In this document: in pieces, positions 8,508-19,261 of the stretch | How positions within the stretch are numbered: the first letter of the stretch is position 1 | Layout of the letters: every line of letters begins with the position of its first letter | The notes under the pieces: generated by a model | The model's input: only the letters and a program-made list of their open reading frames with translations | Told to the model about the DNA's origin: nothing | Database searches by the model: none | NCBI RefSeq assembly: GCF_001570785.1 | Contig: NZ_BCSI01000006.1 | Location: 33,238-97,237 of the forward strand | Direction of reading: 5' to 3' | From: Dermabacter hominis NBRC 106157 | GTDB taxonomy: Bacteria > Actinomycetota > Actinomycetes > Actinomycetales > Dermabacteraceae | DNA length: 64,000 nucleotides | Translations under genes and position numbers: made by a program

Positions 8508-9823
8508 GAGGCCTTTCCTAGAGTTGAGTTCTCACCGTTGCCTAGCACGAAGCGCGGTGTGCCTACCCAGTTCTCGAACGAGGTAATGTTTCGGCCATCG
8601 ATGAGAAGTCGCACACCTGGAATCGTTTCGGAAGTGTACTCACGGTATTCAGGGTGATTTGTTTGCACGATCGCGAGATCAGCGCTGTCGCCCTCGTGCC
8701 ACGCGTCCCAACCGTATTTAGCGAGTTCTTCGTCGCTGTAGAACGGGTCGTGAACACGTACGCGGGCGCCCCGTGCCTCGAGCTCGGCAACGGTCGGGAA
8801 GACGCCTGAAAACGCTGTCTCCTTGACCCCGGTTCGGTATGCCGCGCCGAGCACCACCGCGGTGAGCCCCTCAAGTGAACCGAGGATTTCTTCCGCTCGG
8901 CCCACGAGCTTGCTCGGAACCGAGGCGTTGAGTTTACGAGCCGTACGAACAGTCTCCGCATTCGGGTCAGTCGAAAGGTAGAGCCGCGGGTATACGGGAA
9001 TGCAGTGTCCACCCACTGCAATTCCCGGCTGGTGAATATGTGAGTACGGCTGAGAGTTGGATGCGGCAATGACCTTGTAGACGTCGATGCCGTGGTCCTG
9101 GCAGAAGAGCGCGAGTTCGTTCGCAAACCCGATGTTGAGGTCTCGGTAGGTTGTCTCGGCGAGTTTGGCGAGCTCGGCGGCTTCTGGGGAGCCGAGGTCC
9201 CATACCCCATTCGCGCGTTCGAGGTCGGGGCGTTCGTCGAATTGAAGGACCGCCTCGTACAGCTCGCGACCCTTTGCAGCCCCTTCGGGACTTAGAGCGC
9301 CGATGAGTTTCGGGTACTTCCTCAGATCAGCAAAAACTCGCCCGGTGAGGACTCGCTCGGGGGAGTAGACAGCGAAAAAGTCTCGAGATTCCTTAAGGCC
9401 CGAAACCTCTTCGAGTACGGGAACGAAACGTGTGCGGGTCGTGCCGACCGGGAGCGTTGTTTCATACGCCACCACGGTGCCGGGGGTGAGGTGTTCGGCG
9501 AGCGAACGCGTAGCCGCATCCATGTAGCGGAAGTCCGGCTCCCAGGTTTCCTCGTCTACGAAAACGGGAGCGACAAGCACTACTGCGTCGGCGTCCGGGA
9601 TGGCATCGGCATAATCGGTCGTGGCGCGAAGCTTTCCAGCCGGTACAAGCTCGGCAAGGCGTTCGGCGAGCTGCTCTTCGCCCGGGAACGGCTCTTTCGC
9701 TTCGTTGATAGTCGCGACTTGACGTTCATTCACGTCGACGCCTACTACTTCGTGTCCACTCGCGGCGAACTGCACGGCGAGCGGCAATCCGATCTTTCCA
9801 AGTGCCACGACGGCGATCTTCAT
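8504..9823 (-). CDS. Nucleotide-sugar dehydrogenase (UDP-ManNAc/UDP-glucose dehydrogenase family)
   Basis: 439 aa. It oxidises a UDP-hexose or UDP-HexNAc to the uronic acid with two NAD+. The NAD Rossmann motif VVALGKIGLPLAVQFAASGH is at the N-terminus, the middle domain carries AETTYRDLNIGFANELAL, the catalytic cysteine lies in GGHCIPVYP near residue 270, and the C-terminal domain shows LGAAYRTGVKE. With wecB nearby the most economical substrate is UDP-ManNAc (WecC-type), giving UDP-ManNAcA; UDP-glucose or another HexNAc cannot be excluded, so I give no symbol. First gene of a three-gene overlapping operon. Confidence 0.85.
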   Translation of the reverse strand: MKIAVVALGKIGLPLAVQFAASGHEVVGVDVNERQVATINEAKEPFPGEEQLAERLAELVPAGKLRATTDYADAIPDADAVVLVAPVFVDEETWEPDFRYMDAATRSLAEHLTPGTVVAYETTLPVGTTRTRFVPVLEEVSGLKESRDFFAVYSPERVLTGRVFADLRKYPKLIGALSPEGAAKGRELYEAVLQFDERPDLERANGVWDLGSPEAAELAKLAETTYRDLNIGFANELALFCQDHGIDVYKVIAASNSQPYSHIHQPGIAVGGHCIPVYPRLYLSTDPNAETVRTARKLNASVPSKLVGRAEEILGSLEGLTAVVLGAAYRTGVKETAFSGVFPTVAELEARGARVRVHDPFYSDEELAKYGWDAWHEGDSADLAIVQTNHPEYREYTSETIPGVRLLIDGRNITSFENWVGTPRFVLGNGENSTLGKAS

Positions 9824-9968
9824 GAGGTGTGGTCCCTTCGGGGAGTTGAGTCTTTCGGGGCGCTATGCGCTGTTGTCACTACCGACTAGGGTAGCCTTTG
9901 CGGTGGCGGTAACGCGTACCCGCGCCAAGAATCGCGCCAAAAATTATCAATTTTCACGAGGTTTTCTG

Positions 9969-10652
9969 ATGACCCTTGGCCCCGGAGCCGACACGACCTG
10001 GTTCGTTATCCCCCTGTATAACGAGGGGAAAGTAATTGGCGATGTTATTCGTGCACTGCGCGAAACATACCCGTTGGTCGTGTGTGTTGATGACGGTTCG
10101 CATGATGACTCGGCGGTCGAGGCAGAGGATGCAGGTGCCGTAGTCGTGCGACACCCCTACAACATGGGGCAGGGGGCTGCGCTAAAGACCGGTATCGACT
10201 ACGCGCTTCGGGATCCGTCGATGCAGCAAATCGTCACCTTTGACGCCGATGGGCAACACCAGGTGAGCGATGCCGCGGCGATGATCGAGAAGATGAATGC
10301 TGAGAAGGTTGACTGTGTGCTCGGCTCACGATTCCTCGATAGCCGCACGAAGCCGGGCTTTCTCAAGCGCATCGTGCTGCGGATGGCGATCGTCTTCACG
10401 AACATCACGAGCGGCGTTCATCTCACCGATACTCACAACGGCCTTCGCGTGCTCAGCCGCCATGCGTGCGAATCCATCTCGATCGAGCAGAATCGTATGG
10501 CGCACGCCTCGGAGATCGTCTCGGAAATCGGTCGCAACGATCTCACGTACGCCGAATATCCGGTTCACATTCTCTACACGGATTATTCGAAGTCGAAGGG
10601 GCAGCCGCTGCTGAACGCGATCAACATCGTCACGGACCTTCTCTTCAAGTAG
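9969..10652 (+). CDS. Polyprenyl-phosphate-type family 2 glycosyltransferase (DPM1-like)
   Basis: 227 aa, short like dolichyl/polyprenyl-phosphate mannosyl- and glucosyltransferases. Visible motifs are FVIPLYNEGKVIGDVIRAL, VCVDDGSHDDS, the donor-metal site FDADGQHQ (DxD type) and GSRFLDSR. ATG 9969 was chosen because CGAGG lies 8 bases upstream; a longer frame upstream has no ribosome site. It probably charges an undecaprenyl/decaprenyl phosphate with a sugar on the cytosolic face, for use outside by a GT-C enzyme such as the nearby DUF6541 protein. It has no transmembrane domain of its own, unlike GtrB-type enzymes, which fits a DUF2304 partner. Confidence 0.85.
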   Translation: MTLGPGADTTWFVIPLYNEGKVIGDVIRALRETYPLVVCVDDGSHDDSAVEAEDAGAVVVRHPYNMGQGAALKTGIDYALRDPSMQQIVTFDADGQHQVSDAAAMIEKMNAEKVDCVLGSRFLDSRTKPGFLKRIVLRMAIVFTNITSGVHLTDTHNGLRVLSRHACESISIEQNRMAHASEIVSEIGRNDLTYAEYPVHILYTDYSKSKGQPLLNAINIVTDLLFK

Positions 10653-10683
10653 AGAAGATGAGCGTCGCTTCGGGCGGCGGTCT

Positions 10684-11898
10684 CTAGCCTTCGGGCTTCG
10701 ATTCGGCCGAGCCGTCGGCGATCGATGAGAAGAAGGCGTGCACGTCTTCGTCGTCAACTTTGATGGCGACACCCGAGTGTTTCGTTTTGAAGTTCGGGTC
10801 CTCGATCGGCATGGCGAGAACACCTCCAGAGTTGGGGGCTGCTCGCATGACTAGGGCGGCACCCGCGAGGTCAATGAGGCCGGTGTCGTTATCGGTCACG
10901 AGGGCTTTCGTTCCCGCGCTTGCGAGATTCACCTGAGTGAGTGGGTTGAGCAGGACGCCAGGTGAGGATGCTCTTTTCATCAGAGCGCTCACGAACTGCT
11001 GTTGGCGTTGCTGCCTGCCTATGTCGGCCGTGGGATCGAAATAGCGGGCGCGTACGAACGCGAGGGCTTGCTCACCGCCCACGTCGTGGCAGCCTTTGGC
11101 CATCTTGAGACCCGAACGCACGTCATCGACATCGCGGTCGATACAGAGGTTCACTGTGCCGATTGCATTGACGACGTCCTCAACTCCGGAGAAGCCGATC
11201 ACGACAAAATGATCGATCGTGAGACCCGAGAGTTTCTCAACGGTTTTGACGAGGAGGGGAGCGCCCCCCATCGAGTAGGCGGCGTTGATTTTGTGCGTTC
11301 CGTGCTCGGGAATTTCGGCAAGCGTGTCGCGCGGAATGGAGACGAGGTATTGCTTCCCGTTTGGTGCCTTGTGCAACAGCATGAGGGTGTCGGTGCGCTG
11401 GGCTCCGCCCTGTTCAATGTCGGCGCCTGCAAGAAGGTAGGTTTCGCCCGGTGTATCGGCCGCTCCGGAGAGCGCGTCCGTGTGCGCGATTTTCGAACTG
11501 GCCCACAGCCCGAGGCCAACCGGCCACCCGAGGGCAATAACGAGCATGAGAAGGACGATCGTGCGGGCAAGGCGAAACCCGCGCTTTCGAGACATGCCTT
11601 TTCTGCGAACCGGGCCCGAAGGCACTGGGTGCACCGGTGTGGGTTGATGCTGCGCGTGCTGCCCTGGGCTGCCCGATGGCTTCGAATTCAGACGCACCGG
11701 AGCCGGCCGGGCAGCATTGCGTACCGCTGGCATTTGACGCGTAGGCGTTTCGGCGGTGGGCTCGCTGTGAACGCCAGACTCTCGTGGACGCGGCGCGGAT
11801 GGCCGCGTCAGAGGTCGCGCCGACCCGCCCGAGCGGGCGCGCGAATGGCCGGGCCGCGAGCGGCCTGTGCCGGCGTCGCGTGGGAAGTCACCCGTCAT
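10684..11898 (-). CDS. LytR-CpsA-Psr (LCP) family wall glycopolymer ligase
   Basis: 404 aa. LCP proteins move lipid-linked glycopolymers (teichoic-type acids, arabinogalactan, capsule) onto peptidoglycan outside the membrane. The first ~105 residues are a Pro/Arg/Ser-rich disordered cytosolic tail, a single membrane anchor spans about 110-132, and the LCP domain follows with TLMLLHKAPNGKQYLVSIPR, HKINAAYSMGG, and ALAFVRARYFDPTADIGRQQ, which carries the conserved Arg residues that bind the pyrophosphate. ATG 11898 was preferred (GAAGGTG upstream) over a TTG eleven codons earlier. It faces away from the galactofuran operon across a shared 207-base promoter region, so that polymer is an obvious candidate substrate. 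Confidence 0.9.
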   Translation of the reverse strand: MTGDFPRDAGTGRSRPGHSRARSGGSARPLTRPSAPRPRESGVHSEPTAETPTRQMPAVRNAARPAPVRLNSKPSGSPGQHAQHQPTPVHPVPSGPVRRKGMSRKRGFRLARTIVLLMLVIALGWPVGLGLWASSKIAHTDALSGAADTPGETYLLAGADIEQGGAQRTDTLMLLHKAPNGKQYLVSIPRDTLAEIPEHGTHKINAAYSMGGAPLLVKTVEKLSGLTIDHFVVIGFSGVEDVVNAIGTVNLCIDRDVDDVRSGLKMAKGCHDVGGEQALAFVRARYFDPTADIGRQQRQQQFVSALMKRASSPGVLLNPLTQVNLASAGTKALVTDNDTGLIDLAGAALVMRAAPNSGGVLAMPIEDPNFKTKHSGVAIKVDDEDVHAFFSSIADGSAESKPEG

Positions 11899-12105
11899 CG
11901 TGTTCACCTTCAATCGTGTGGGGCGCGGCAAGCCGCACCATGCGCGCTCCCACAGTACACACCGACGACAACAAAACCCCGGACACCGAGGTGGAGCGAG
12001 TGAATCTGGCCCGGCGATGGCGTGTGTACTCAGGCTCGGGACTCACTGCCCGTAAGATCGTGCCTAGACTCTGCGATAAACGTGGGCGAAAGGCGAGGAG
12101 ACGAC

Positions 12106-14145
12106 GTGTCAGAGAAAGAGCGACGGCAAACGCCGCCGCGCACCCTCGTTCTCGGTGGTGCGGGCTTTGCAGGTTCCCATATCGCGTGCGAGCTTCGTGA
12201 ACACGGGACCCCCGTGGTGACGGCAGATATTCGACCCGCAAGCGGTGATGGCGAGCATTGCGTGCTCGATATTCGTGACGACGAAGCCCTGTGCGCCGCG
12301 GTTAGCGGATGCGACACGGTTGTGAACGCCGCTGGGGTTCCCGACTCGTCGAGCGTCAGCACACGTACGCTCAACTCGGTCCTTGTGGGAGGCGCGCGTT
12401 CGCTCATTGCCGCTGCCGAACGTGAGGATGTGCGAACCCTCGTCTTCATTTCGAGCGGCGCCGTGTACGGCGAGAAGCCTGACGGGCATAGTGCGCACGA
12501 ATCTGACCCACAGGCCCCCACGACCGTCGAAGGGCGCGCGTTCGCAGAGGCGGAACGTCTGTACGGCCAGTGGGTGCGTGCGGGGCGGGGCCGACGCCTG
12601 CTGGTGATGCGCGTGGCCGAGCTTTTTGGTCCCGGTTCTCATGCGCGCATCTCGCGACTGATCGCTTCGCTCGTGAACTCAGGGGCGGTCTCGCTTACGC
12701 ACACGGTCATCGCGCGCCCCCTGGCAAACGTCGGAACCCTCGCTGGCGCGACGCGCGCCGCTCTCAATCTGAACGTCCCCGAAGGCGAGCCCTACGTGCT
12801 CAACGTTGCAGATTCCCCTCGGCTCGACGATCACGAGTTGCGCGCCCTCGTGCGCTCGATTGCGAAAACTGCACCGCTCGCACTGTCCCTTCCCGGCCGG
12901 CGCCTCATGGCACGCGCGGGTCGGGCCGGGGAAGCGGTTCGTGCAAGCGGCCTCGAACTTCCCCGTCGAATCAAGCGATTCGCCCTTGACGCGCGGCCGA
13001 GCGCCGAAATGTCGCGGGAGAAACTCGACGCGCTTCTGCCCGCGCGGCCATCGCTCGAAGAGTCCCTCGCTGAGACTGTTCGCTGGGTGCGGGACAACAG
13101 CATCCCGAGCAATCCAGCGGACTCAGCCCCCATTCCGGAGCGCTTTGTTCCACATCCCGATGCCACGCAGGAGGACTCTCGACGAGTCGTTGCCGTGGTG
13201 GTGACGTACAACCGCGCTGATCTCCTCGGCGAGTGCCTCGATGCACTGCACGCGCAAAGCAGGCCTCTCGACAACGTCGTCATCATCGACAACGCAAGCA
13301 CGGACCGTTCCGGAACCGTCGCCGATACCCACCCGATTGACGCCGACGTTGTTCACCTCAATCGCAACGTGGGCGGTGCCGGTGGCTTTTGTACCGGCAT
13401 GGCGCATGCTCTCCTTGAGCACAGCCCTGATTTCCTGTGGATCATGGATGACGACACGGTTCCAGCGCCCGATGCGCTCGAGAAGCTCCTCGAGGTTGAG
13501 CGCAAGCTCGATGTTCACGCAAGCGTTCTCAGCTCGCTTGCGGTCTGGACCGACGGCAGGCCGCACCCCATGAACTCCTCGCGCACGCGCCTCGGCACGA
13601 GTGACGCCGACCTCGATCGTTACGCACAGCTAGGGGCGCGCCCCATCCGCACGGCGAGCTTCGTCTCGGCGCTCATTGCTGCCGAAGACGTGTGGGAGCA
13701 CGGACTCCCCATTGCCGACTATTTCATTTGGTCTGATGACTTTGAATTCACAGGCCGGCTTCTGCGAGACTCCCACGGCTTCGCCGTCGCGTCGAGCACG
13801 GTTGAGCACCGCACCGTGAAGTTCTCGAATGCCCAAACGAATCCTGGTTCAAGGTTCTACTTCGACGTGCGCAACCGGTTGTGGGCCCTCACGAAAACCG
13901 ACTCGTTCACCCCGATCGAGAAGGTTCTTTACGGGGGCAAGAGTGCGATTGGGTGGATGCAGACCCTGGTGCGCACTCGCGCGGATGTTCTTCCCGTCGC
14001 GCTCAAGGGTCTCCGTGAAGGGCTCTTCACGTCGCCACGACGCTCGAGCGTGGTTCTTGCTGCCGATCCCATGAGTGCCACCGAGATCCGCGCGCTCGAA
14101 TCTTCGATCGATTCCGCCGAACGCTCACGAAGGGCACTCACGTGA
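12106..14145 (+). CDS. Fusion of an NAD(P)-epimerase/dehydratase-like domain and a GlfT1-like galactofuranosyltransferase
   Basis: 679 aa from GTG 12106, with GAGGAG 5 bases upstream. Residues 12-330 are an extended-SDR domain with the nucleotide motif GGAGFAG and FISSGAVYGE, but at the place of the usual YxxxK pair I read VEGRAFAEAERL, with neither residue. From about residue 360 a GT2 domain begins (VVAVVVTYNRADLLGECL) with NVGGAGGF, the donor site IMDDDTVP near 448 and a WSDDFEF motif near 543, all close to mycobacterial GlfT1, which adds the first galactofuranoses to the lipid-linked primer. First gene of the operon running to 20004; it overlaps the next gene by 4 bases. Confidence 0.82.
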   Translation: MSEKERRQTPPRTLVLGGAGFAGSHIACELREHGTPVVTADIRPASGDGEHCVLDIRDDEALCAAVSGCDTVVNAAGVPDSSSVSTRTLNSVLVGGARSLIAAAEREDVRTLVFISSGAVYGEKPDGHSAHESDPQAPTTVEGRAFAEAERLYGQWVRAGRGRRLLVMRVAELFGPGSHARISRLIASLVNSGAVSLTHTVIARPLANVGTLAGATRAALNLNVPEGEPYVLNVADSPRLDDHELRALVRSIAKTAPLALSLPGRRLMARAGRAGEAVRASGLELPRRIKRFALDARPSAEMSREKLDALLPARPSLEESLAETVRWVRDNSIPSNPADSAPIPERFVPHPDATQEDSRRVVAVVVTYNRADLLGECLDALHAQSRPLDNVVIIDNASTDRSGTVADTHPIDADVVHLNRNVGGAGGFCTGMAHALLEHSPDFLWIMDDDTVPAPDALEKLLEVERKLDVHASVLSSLAVWTDGRPHPMNSSRTRLGTSDADLDRYAQLGARPIRTASFVSALIAAEDVWEHGLPIADYFIWSDDFEFTGRLLRDSHGFAVASSTVEHRTVKFSNAQTNPGSRFYFDVRNRLWALTKTDSFTPIEKVLYGGKSAIGWMQTLVRTRADVLPVALKGLREGLFTSPRRSSVVLAADPMSATEIRALESSIDSAERSRRALT

Positions 14146-15029
14146 GTAAGCACGGTGTGCGGAAGATCGAGGAAGACCTCACCGTCCTCATGCCCCTGTG
14201 GGAGGGGGACGACCCGGCGTACGCGCGCGAAGCCATTGCCTCGGCGACGGTCGACCAAACCACCGCCCCAGGCTTATTGCTGCTTGCCATTGACGGCCCG
14301 CTTCCCGACGCCCTGGAAGGCGTCATCGCCGACGTTCTCGACGGAAAATACGGTCGCGCACGAGTTGTGAGAAATAAGAGCCACGGTGGACTCGCCCGCA
14401 CCCTCGACAGTGCCCTCAAGCATTGCGAAAGTCCGATCGTCGCGAGAGCCGATGCTGACGACGTGAATCATCCTGAACGGTTTGCGGTGCAGCTCGCTGC
14501 TTTGCGAGAGCGGGGCCTCGACATCGTGGGCGCGAACATGCGCGAAATCGACGAGTCTTCTCTGCCTCGCCGCGATGAGGCGGGCGAGGAGCGTATTCGC
14601 CGCCGCCCCCTCACCCACGAAGAAATCGCGAACTACATGCGCGATCACTCACCGTTTCACCATCCCACGGTTCTCATGCGAGTCGAGGCCGTGCGCAGAG
14701 CTGGTGGCTACAGGGACATTCCGCTGATGGAGGACTATGACCTGTGGCATCGCCTGTTGTGTACTGGCTCTCGCATGGGCAATATTGCGGACGTCCTCGT
14801 GGATTACCGCGTGAGTACGAGCCTCTATCGCAGGCGCGGGGGCCTCACGCTCTTTAAGAGCGATGTGCGAATGCAGTGGTCGATGCTCAAGAGCGGGACA
14901 ACCAGCGTGCCCAGGGCCCTGAGAAATCTCGTAGGACGCGCGGTGTATCGCGTTGTGCCCGCATTTGCGCGCGACCGAGTGTATTGGCGCGTCATTGAAC
15001 GCGGTCTCACGGGCACGCCGCGCTCGTAA
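14142..15029 (+). CDS. Family 2 glycosyltransferase
   Basis: 295 aa GT2 enzyme with the donor-site cluster ARADADDVNHPERF near residue 107 and the acceptor-side motif LMEDYDLWHRLL near 205. It starts at GTG inside the stop region of the SDR::GlfT1 gene (GTGA overlap). The N-terminal β-strand is somewhat atypical (TVLMPLWEGDDPAYAREAI) but conserved for the subgroup. In a galactofuran operon it could add a side branch or a non-Galf sugar; the sequence does not tell which. Confidence 0.82.
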   Translation: MSKHGVRKIEEDLTVLMPLWEGDDPAYAREAIASATVDQTTAPGLLLLAIDGPLPDALEGVIADVLDGKYGRARVVRNKSHGGLARTLDSALKHCESPIVARADADDVNHPERFAVQLAALRERGLDIVGANMREIDESSLPRRDEAGEERIRRRPLTHEEIANYMRDHSPFHHPTVLMRVEAVRRAGGYRDIPLMEDYDLWHRLLCTGSRMGNIADVLVDYRVSTSLYRRRGGLTLFKSDVRMQWSMLKSGTTSVPRALRNLVGRAVYRVVPAFARDRVYWRVIERGLTGTPRS

Positions 15030-16307
<1,278 letters not shown>

Positions 16308-16331
16308 TTGTGCGCATCCGCCGTGACTCCG

Positions 16332-18356
16332 ATGAGTGAAAAGAGCACCATGACTTACACGTTTACCCTGCCCGAAGGGCACCGCGAACTCCACCGGCTT
16401 GTCATGCCGCTTGGCGCGAGCCCCGAAACGACGCCGCTGTATGTTGAGTCGCAGGCTCACGTCACCCCGGTCGAGATGACAGGGGGGTCCCCGGGCGGAT
16501 TTTCCGAAGCGCTCGCGAGCGCATCCTCGCCGGTGAACGTTGATGCGAGTGCTGATGCCTATTCCCGGACGGGGCTGACGATCCCCGCGGCGCGCATGCG
16601 CTCGTTTGGTACCTACTTCAACGCGTTCCCGGCCTCGTACTGGCGCCGCTGGACCCCCGTGCGTGAGGTGACGCTCACCATTGGAACAAAGGGTGAGGGA
16701 ACGCTCGTCGTGAACCGCTCGAATGCGAAAGGGCGCTCGCAGCGCGTGGCCTCGAGGGCTGTATCGGGTGAGGAAACATCAACCTTCGTCCTTCCGCTCA
16801 CGGCGTTCGGCGACGGCGGCTGGTACTGGTTCGACGCCTACGCTGGAAAAGACGAATTCGAGGTTCAGGGAGCTGTGTACTCGGCCCCCGAAAGCCTCGC
16901 GCGAGCTCGCGGTTCGTTCTCGATCGCGATGACGACCATGAACAAGGTCAGCTATTGCTTCGAGAACATCCGCACGATTGCTGATTCACCCCGCCTTCTC
17001 GAAACTCTCGACACGATGTTCATCGTCGATCAGGGAAGCGACCGCCTTCGCGATCACGCCGAGGAGCTCGCCGAGCTCGAGGCGGCAATGGGCGGCAAGC
17101 TTCGAATCATTGAGCAGGGGAACATCGGCGGTTCAGGTGGCTTCTCGCGCGGCATGTACGAGGCAAGCATGGCGGGAGAATCCACGTATGTCGTGAACTG
17201 CGATGACGACATTGTGATCGAACCCGTCTCGCTCGAGCGTCTCGTGACCTTCGCCGATTTCGCAACAAAGCCCACGATCGTGGGAGCGCACATGTTTGAT
17301 CTCAACAATCGCACGTCCCTCCACACGTTCGGAGAGATCGTCGACCGGTGGCGCATCCAGCCGGCGCTTCCCCATCAGGAGATGTCACTCAGCTACGACC
17401 TTGGGTCGCACCCGTTGAGGGCGACGCCCTGGCTGCACCGCCGCGTGGACGTCGACTACAACGGTTGGTGGATGTGCCTCATCCCCACCGAGGTTGTGCG
17501 CGAAATTGGCCTGTCTCTCCCGGTGTTCATCAAATGGGACGACGCCGAATACGGCCTACGGGCGAAGAACGCCGGATACTCGACCGTGTCCCTTCCCGGA
17601 GCCGGAGTGTGGCACGTGGCGTGGGGCGATAAGGACGACCTTGTGGGGTGGCAGGCGTTTTTCCACGAGCGCAACCGGCTCATCACCGCCCTGTTGCATT
17701 CACCGTATGAGCGTGGCGGCAGGCTCGTGAAGGAATCGCACTTCATGGACATCAAGCATGTGATTTCCATGCAGTACTACACCCAGACGGGCCGCCTTAT
17801 GGCCCAGCGCGATGTCCTTGCGGGCCCCGAGCATCTTCACGAGACGATCGGGACGACGCTTCCCGAGATTCGCGCACTGGCGGCACAGTTCGACGACGCC
17901 GTGCAGAAGAAAGACGTCGACGACTACCCTGACGTGCGTACGAATAAGCCGCCTCGCAAAGGGCGGGGCTTTAGCCAGCCTCGTCGACTCCTCATGCCGG
18001 CGTGGACGATCAAGCAGCTTGCGAAGCAGGCTTTCACGAAGCCGAGCGAGCTCTCGCTCGAACATCCGCAGGATGCAATTGCGCACCAAGACGCACGCTG
18101 GTGGCGCCTGTCGCACTACGACAGTGCTCTTGTGTCCAACGCCGAGGGCACACAGATCGCCTGGTACAAGCGAGATCCGAAGCAAGCCCGCGAACTGCTC
18201 GCCGAAGCCGTGCGCACGCACGCTGAACTCTTTGCGAAGTGGAGCACCTTGCGCGAGCAGTACCGCGCTGCAGCGTCACAACTCACGTCGTTTGAGGCGT
18301 GGGAGCGGACATTTGCGGCGAATCCCGCCCCAAAGCGTGAGGGCCGAAACGCGTGA
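16332..18356 (+). CDS. glfT2: GlfT2-like processive galactofuranosyltransferase
   Basis: About 674 aa, close to the size of mycobacterial GlfT2 (UDP-Galf: galactan polymerase). Order: an N-terminal β-sandwich (about 15-190, including PAARMRSFGTYFNAFPASYW), a GT-A catalytic core with GGSGGFSRGMYE and the metal site NCDDD (D291-D293), the catalytic pair in KWDDAEYG (D403-D404) and the conserved histidine of GVWHVAW (H428), then the C-terminal helical domain that ends near residue 670. The start is uncertain between 16332, 16350 and a TTG at 16308. It overlaps the ABC permease gene by 4 bases (GTGA). Confidence 0.9.
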   Translation: MSEKSTMTYTFTLPEGHRELHRLVMPLGASPETTPLYVESQAHVTPVEMTGGSPGGFSEALASASSPVNVDASADAYSRTGLTIPAARMRSFGTYFNAFPASYWRRWTPVREVTLTIGTKGEGTLVVNRSNAKGRSQRVASRAVSGEETSTFVLPLTAFGDGGWYWFDAYAGKDEFEVQGAVYSAPESLARARGSFSIAMTTMNKVSYCFENIRTIADSPRLLETLDTMFIVDQGSDRLRDHAEELAELEAAMGGKLRIIEQGNIGGSGGFSRGMYEASMAGESTYVVNCDDDIVIEPVSLERLVTFADFATKPTIVGAHMFDLNNRTSLHTFGEIVDRWRIQPALPHQEMSLSYDLGSHPLRATPWLHRRVDVDYNGWWMCLIPTEVVREIGLSLPVFIKWDDAEYGLRAKNAGYSTVSLPGAGVWHVAWGDKDDLVGWQAFFHERNRLITALLHSPYERGGRLVKESHFMDIKHVISMQYYTQTGRLMAQRDVLAGPEHLHETIGTTLPEIRALAAQFDDAVQKKDVDDYPDVRTNKPPRKGRGFSQPRRLLMPAWTIKQLAKQAFTKPSELSLEHPQDAIAHQDARWWRLSHYDSALVSNAEGTQIAWYKRDPKQARELLAEAVRTHAELFAKWSTLREQYRAAASQLTSFEAWERTFAANPAPKREGRNA

Positions 18357-19261
18357 GTATCTCCTCCATCACGCGCGAGGAAAAGGCTCAGGGATGGCGA
18401 GTACCGGGAAGCGACAAGGGATGGCTTAATCCTCTCTACGAGCGTTTCCTGCTGCGCCTTCTCGTGAAGAAGGAACTTCGGGTGCGCTACCGAGGCAGCG
18501 TGCTGGGCATGGCGTGGAGCTACGCGAAGCCCGCGGTGCAGTTCGCGGTGTTCTACCTGGCGCTCGGAGTCTTTCTTCAGCTGAACCGCTCGCTTCCGGC
18601 ATACGCGGCGTATCTTTTCTCCGGCATCATCGTCATCAACCTCTTCAGTGAGGTGTTCGGGAACTGCACGCGTTCGATCGCATCGAACGCGCCGCTTGTG
18701 TCGAAGATTTACCTGCCGTCGGAGTTATTCCCGTGGGCGAGCGCACTCGTGGCGCTTGTGCATTTCGTGCCCCAAGTGCTCGTGCTCATGGTGGGGGCGG
18801 GCCTTTTCGGCTGGCGCCCTTCCATCGCTGAGGGATGGTGGTTCCTCATCGGCATGGTGATCCTGCTCGTGTTTACCGTGGGTCTTGGCATGCTCGCGGC
18901 GGCGCTCAATGCGGCATTCCGAGATGTCGAGAACTTCGTGGATCTCATCATTATGGTGGCGACGTGGACATCGCCGGTTCTCTACGCTCTCGTGATGGTC
19001 AAGGATGCTATTGGCACAAGCGCGTGGTGGGTTCTCTACAGCCTCAACCCGATCACGATCGTCGTGGAGTGTTTCCACGGGGCGTTCTGGCGCCCCATGG
19101 CGAGTGCGCTCGATTCAACCGGTGAAGCCGCCCCGACGATTGCCGTGGGCGCCGAGGCCACTCAGCTGTGGTGGGCGGGGCTGCTTATTGCGATCGCGGT
19201 CTTTGCCTTCGGAACGTTCGTGTTCGAGCGTTCGAAGCGGAAGTTTGCGCAGGAGCTGTGA
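18353..19261 (+). CDS. ABC-2 type polysaccharide exporter, membrane subunit (Wzm/TagG/RfbD-like)
   Basis: 302 aa with six hydrophobic segments between about 60 and 295. The N-terminus shows RFLLRLLVKKELRVRYRGSVLGMAWSY-type features, the standard amphipathic helix of ABC-2 polysaccharide and teichoic-acid permeases. It starts at GTG in a GTGA overlap with the GlfT2-like gene and ends one base into the ATPase gene. It probably flips the lipid-linked galactan across the membrane, as Rv3781/Rv3783 are thought to do in mycobacteria; that parallel rests on operon content. Confidence 0.92.
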   Translation: MSISSITREEKAQGWRVPGSDKGWLNPLYERFLLRLLVKKELRVRYRGSVLGMAWSYAKPAVQFAVFYLALGVFLQLNRSLPAYAAYLFSGIIVINLFSEVFGNCTRSIASNAPLVSKIYLPSELFPWASALVALVHFVPQVLVLMVGAGLFGWRPSIAEGWWFLIGMVILLVFTVGLGMLAAALNAAFRDVENFVDLIIMVATWTSPVLYALVMVKDAIGTSAWWVLYSLNPITIVVECFHGAFWRPMASALDSTGEAAPTIAVGAEATQLWWAGLLIAIAVFAFGTFVFERSKRKFAQEL

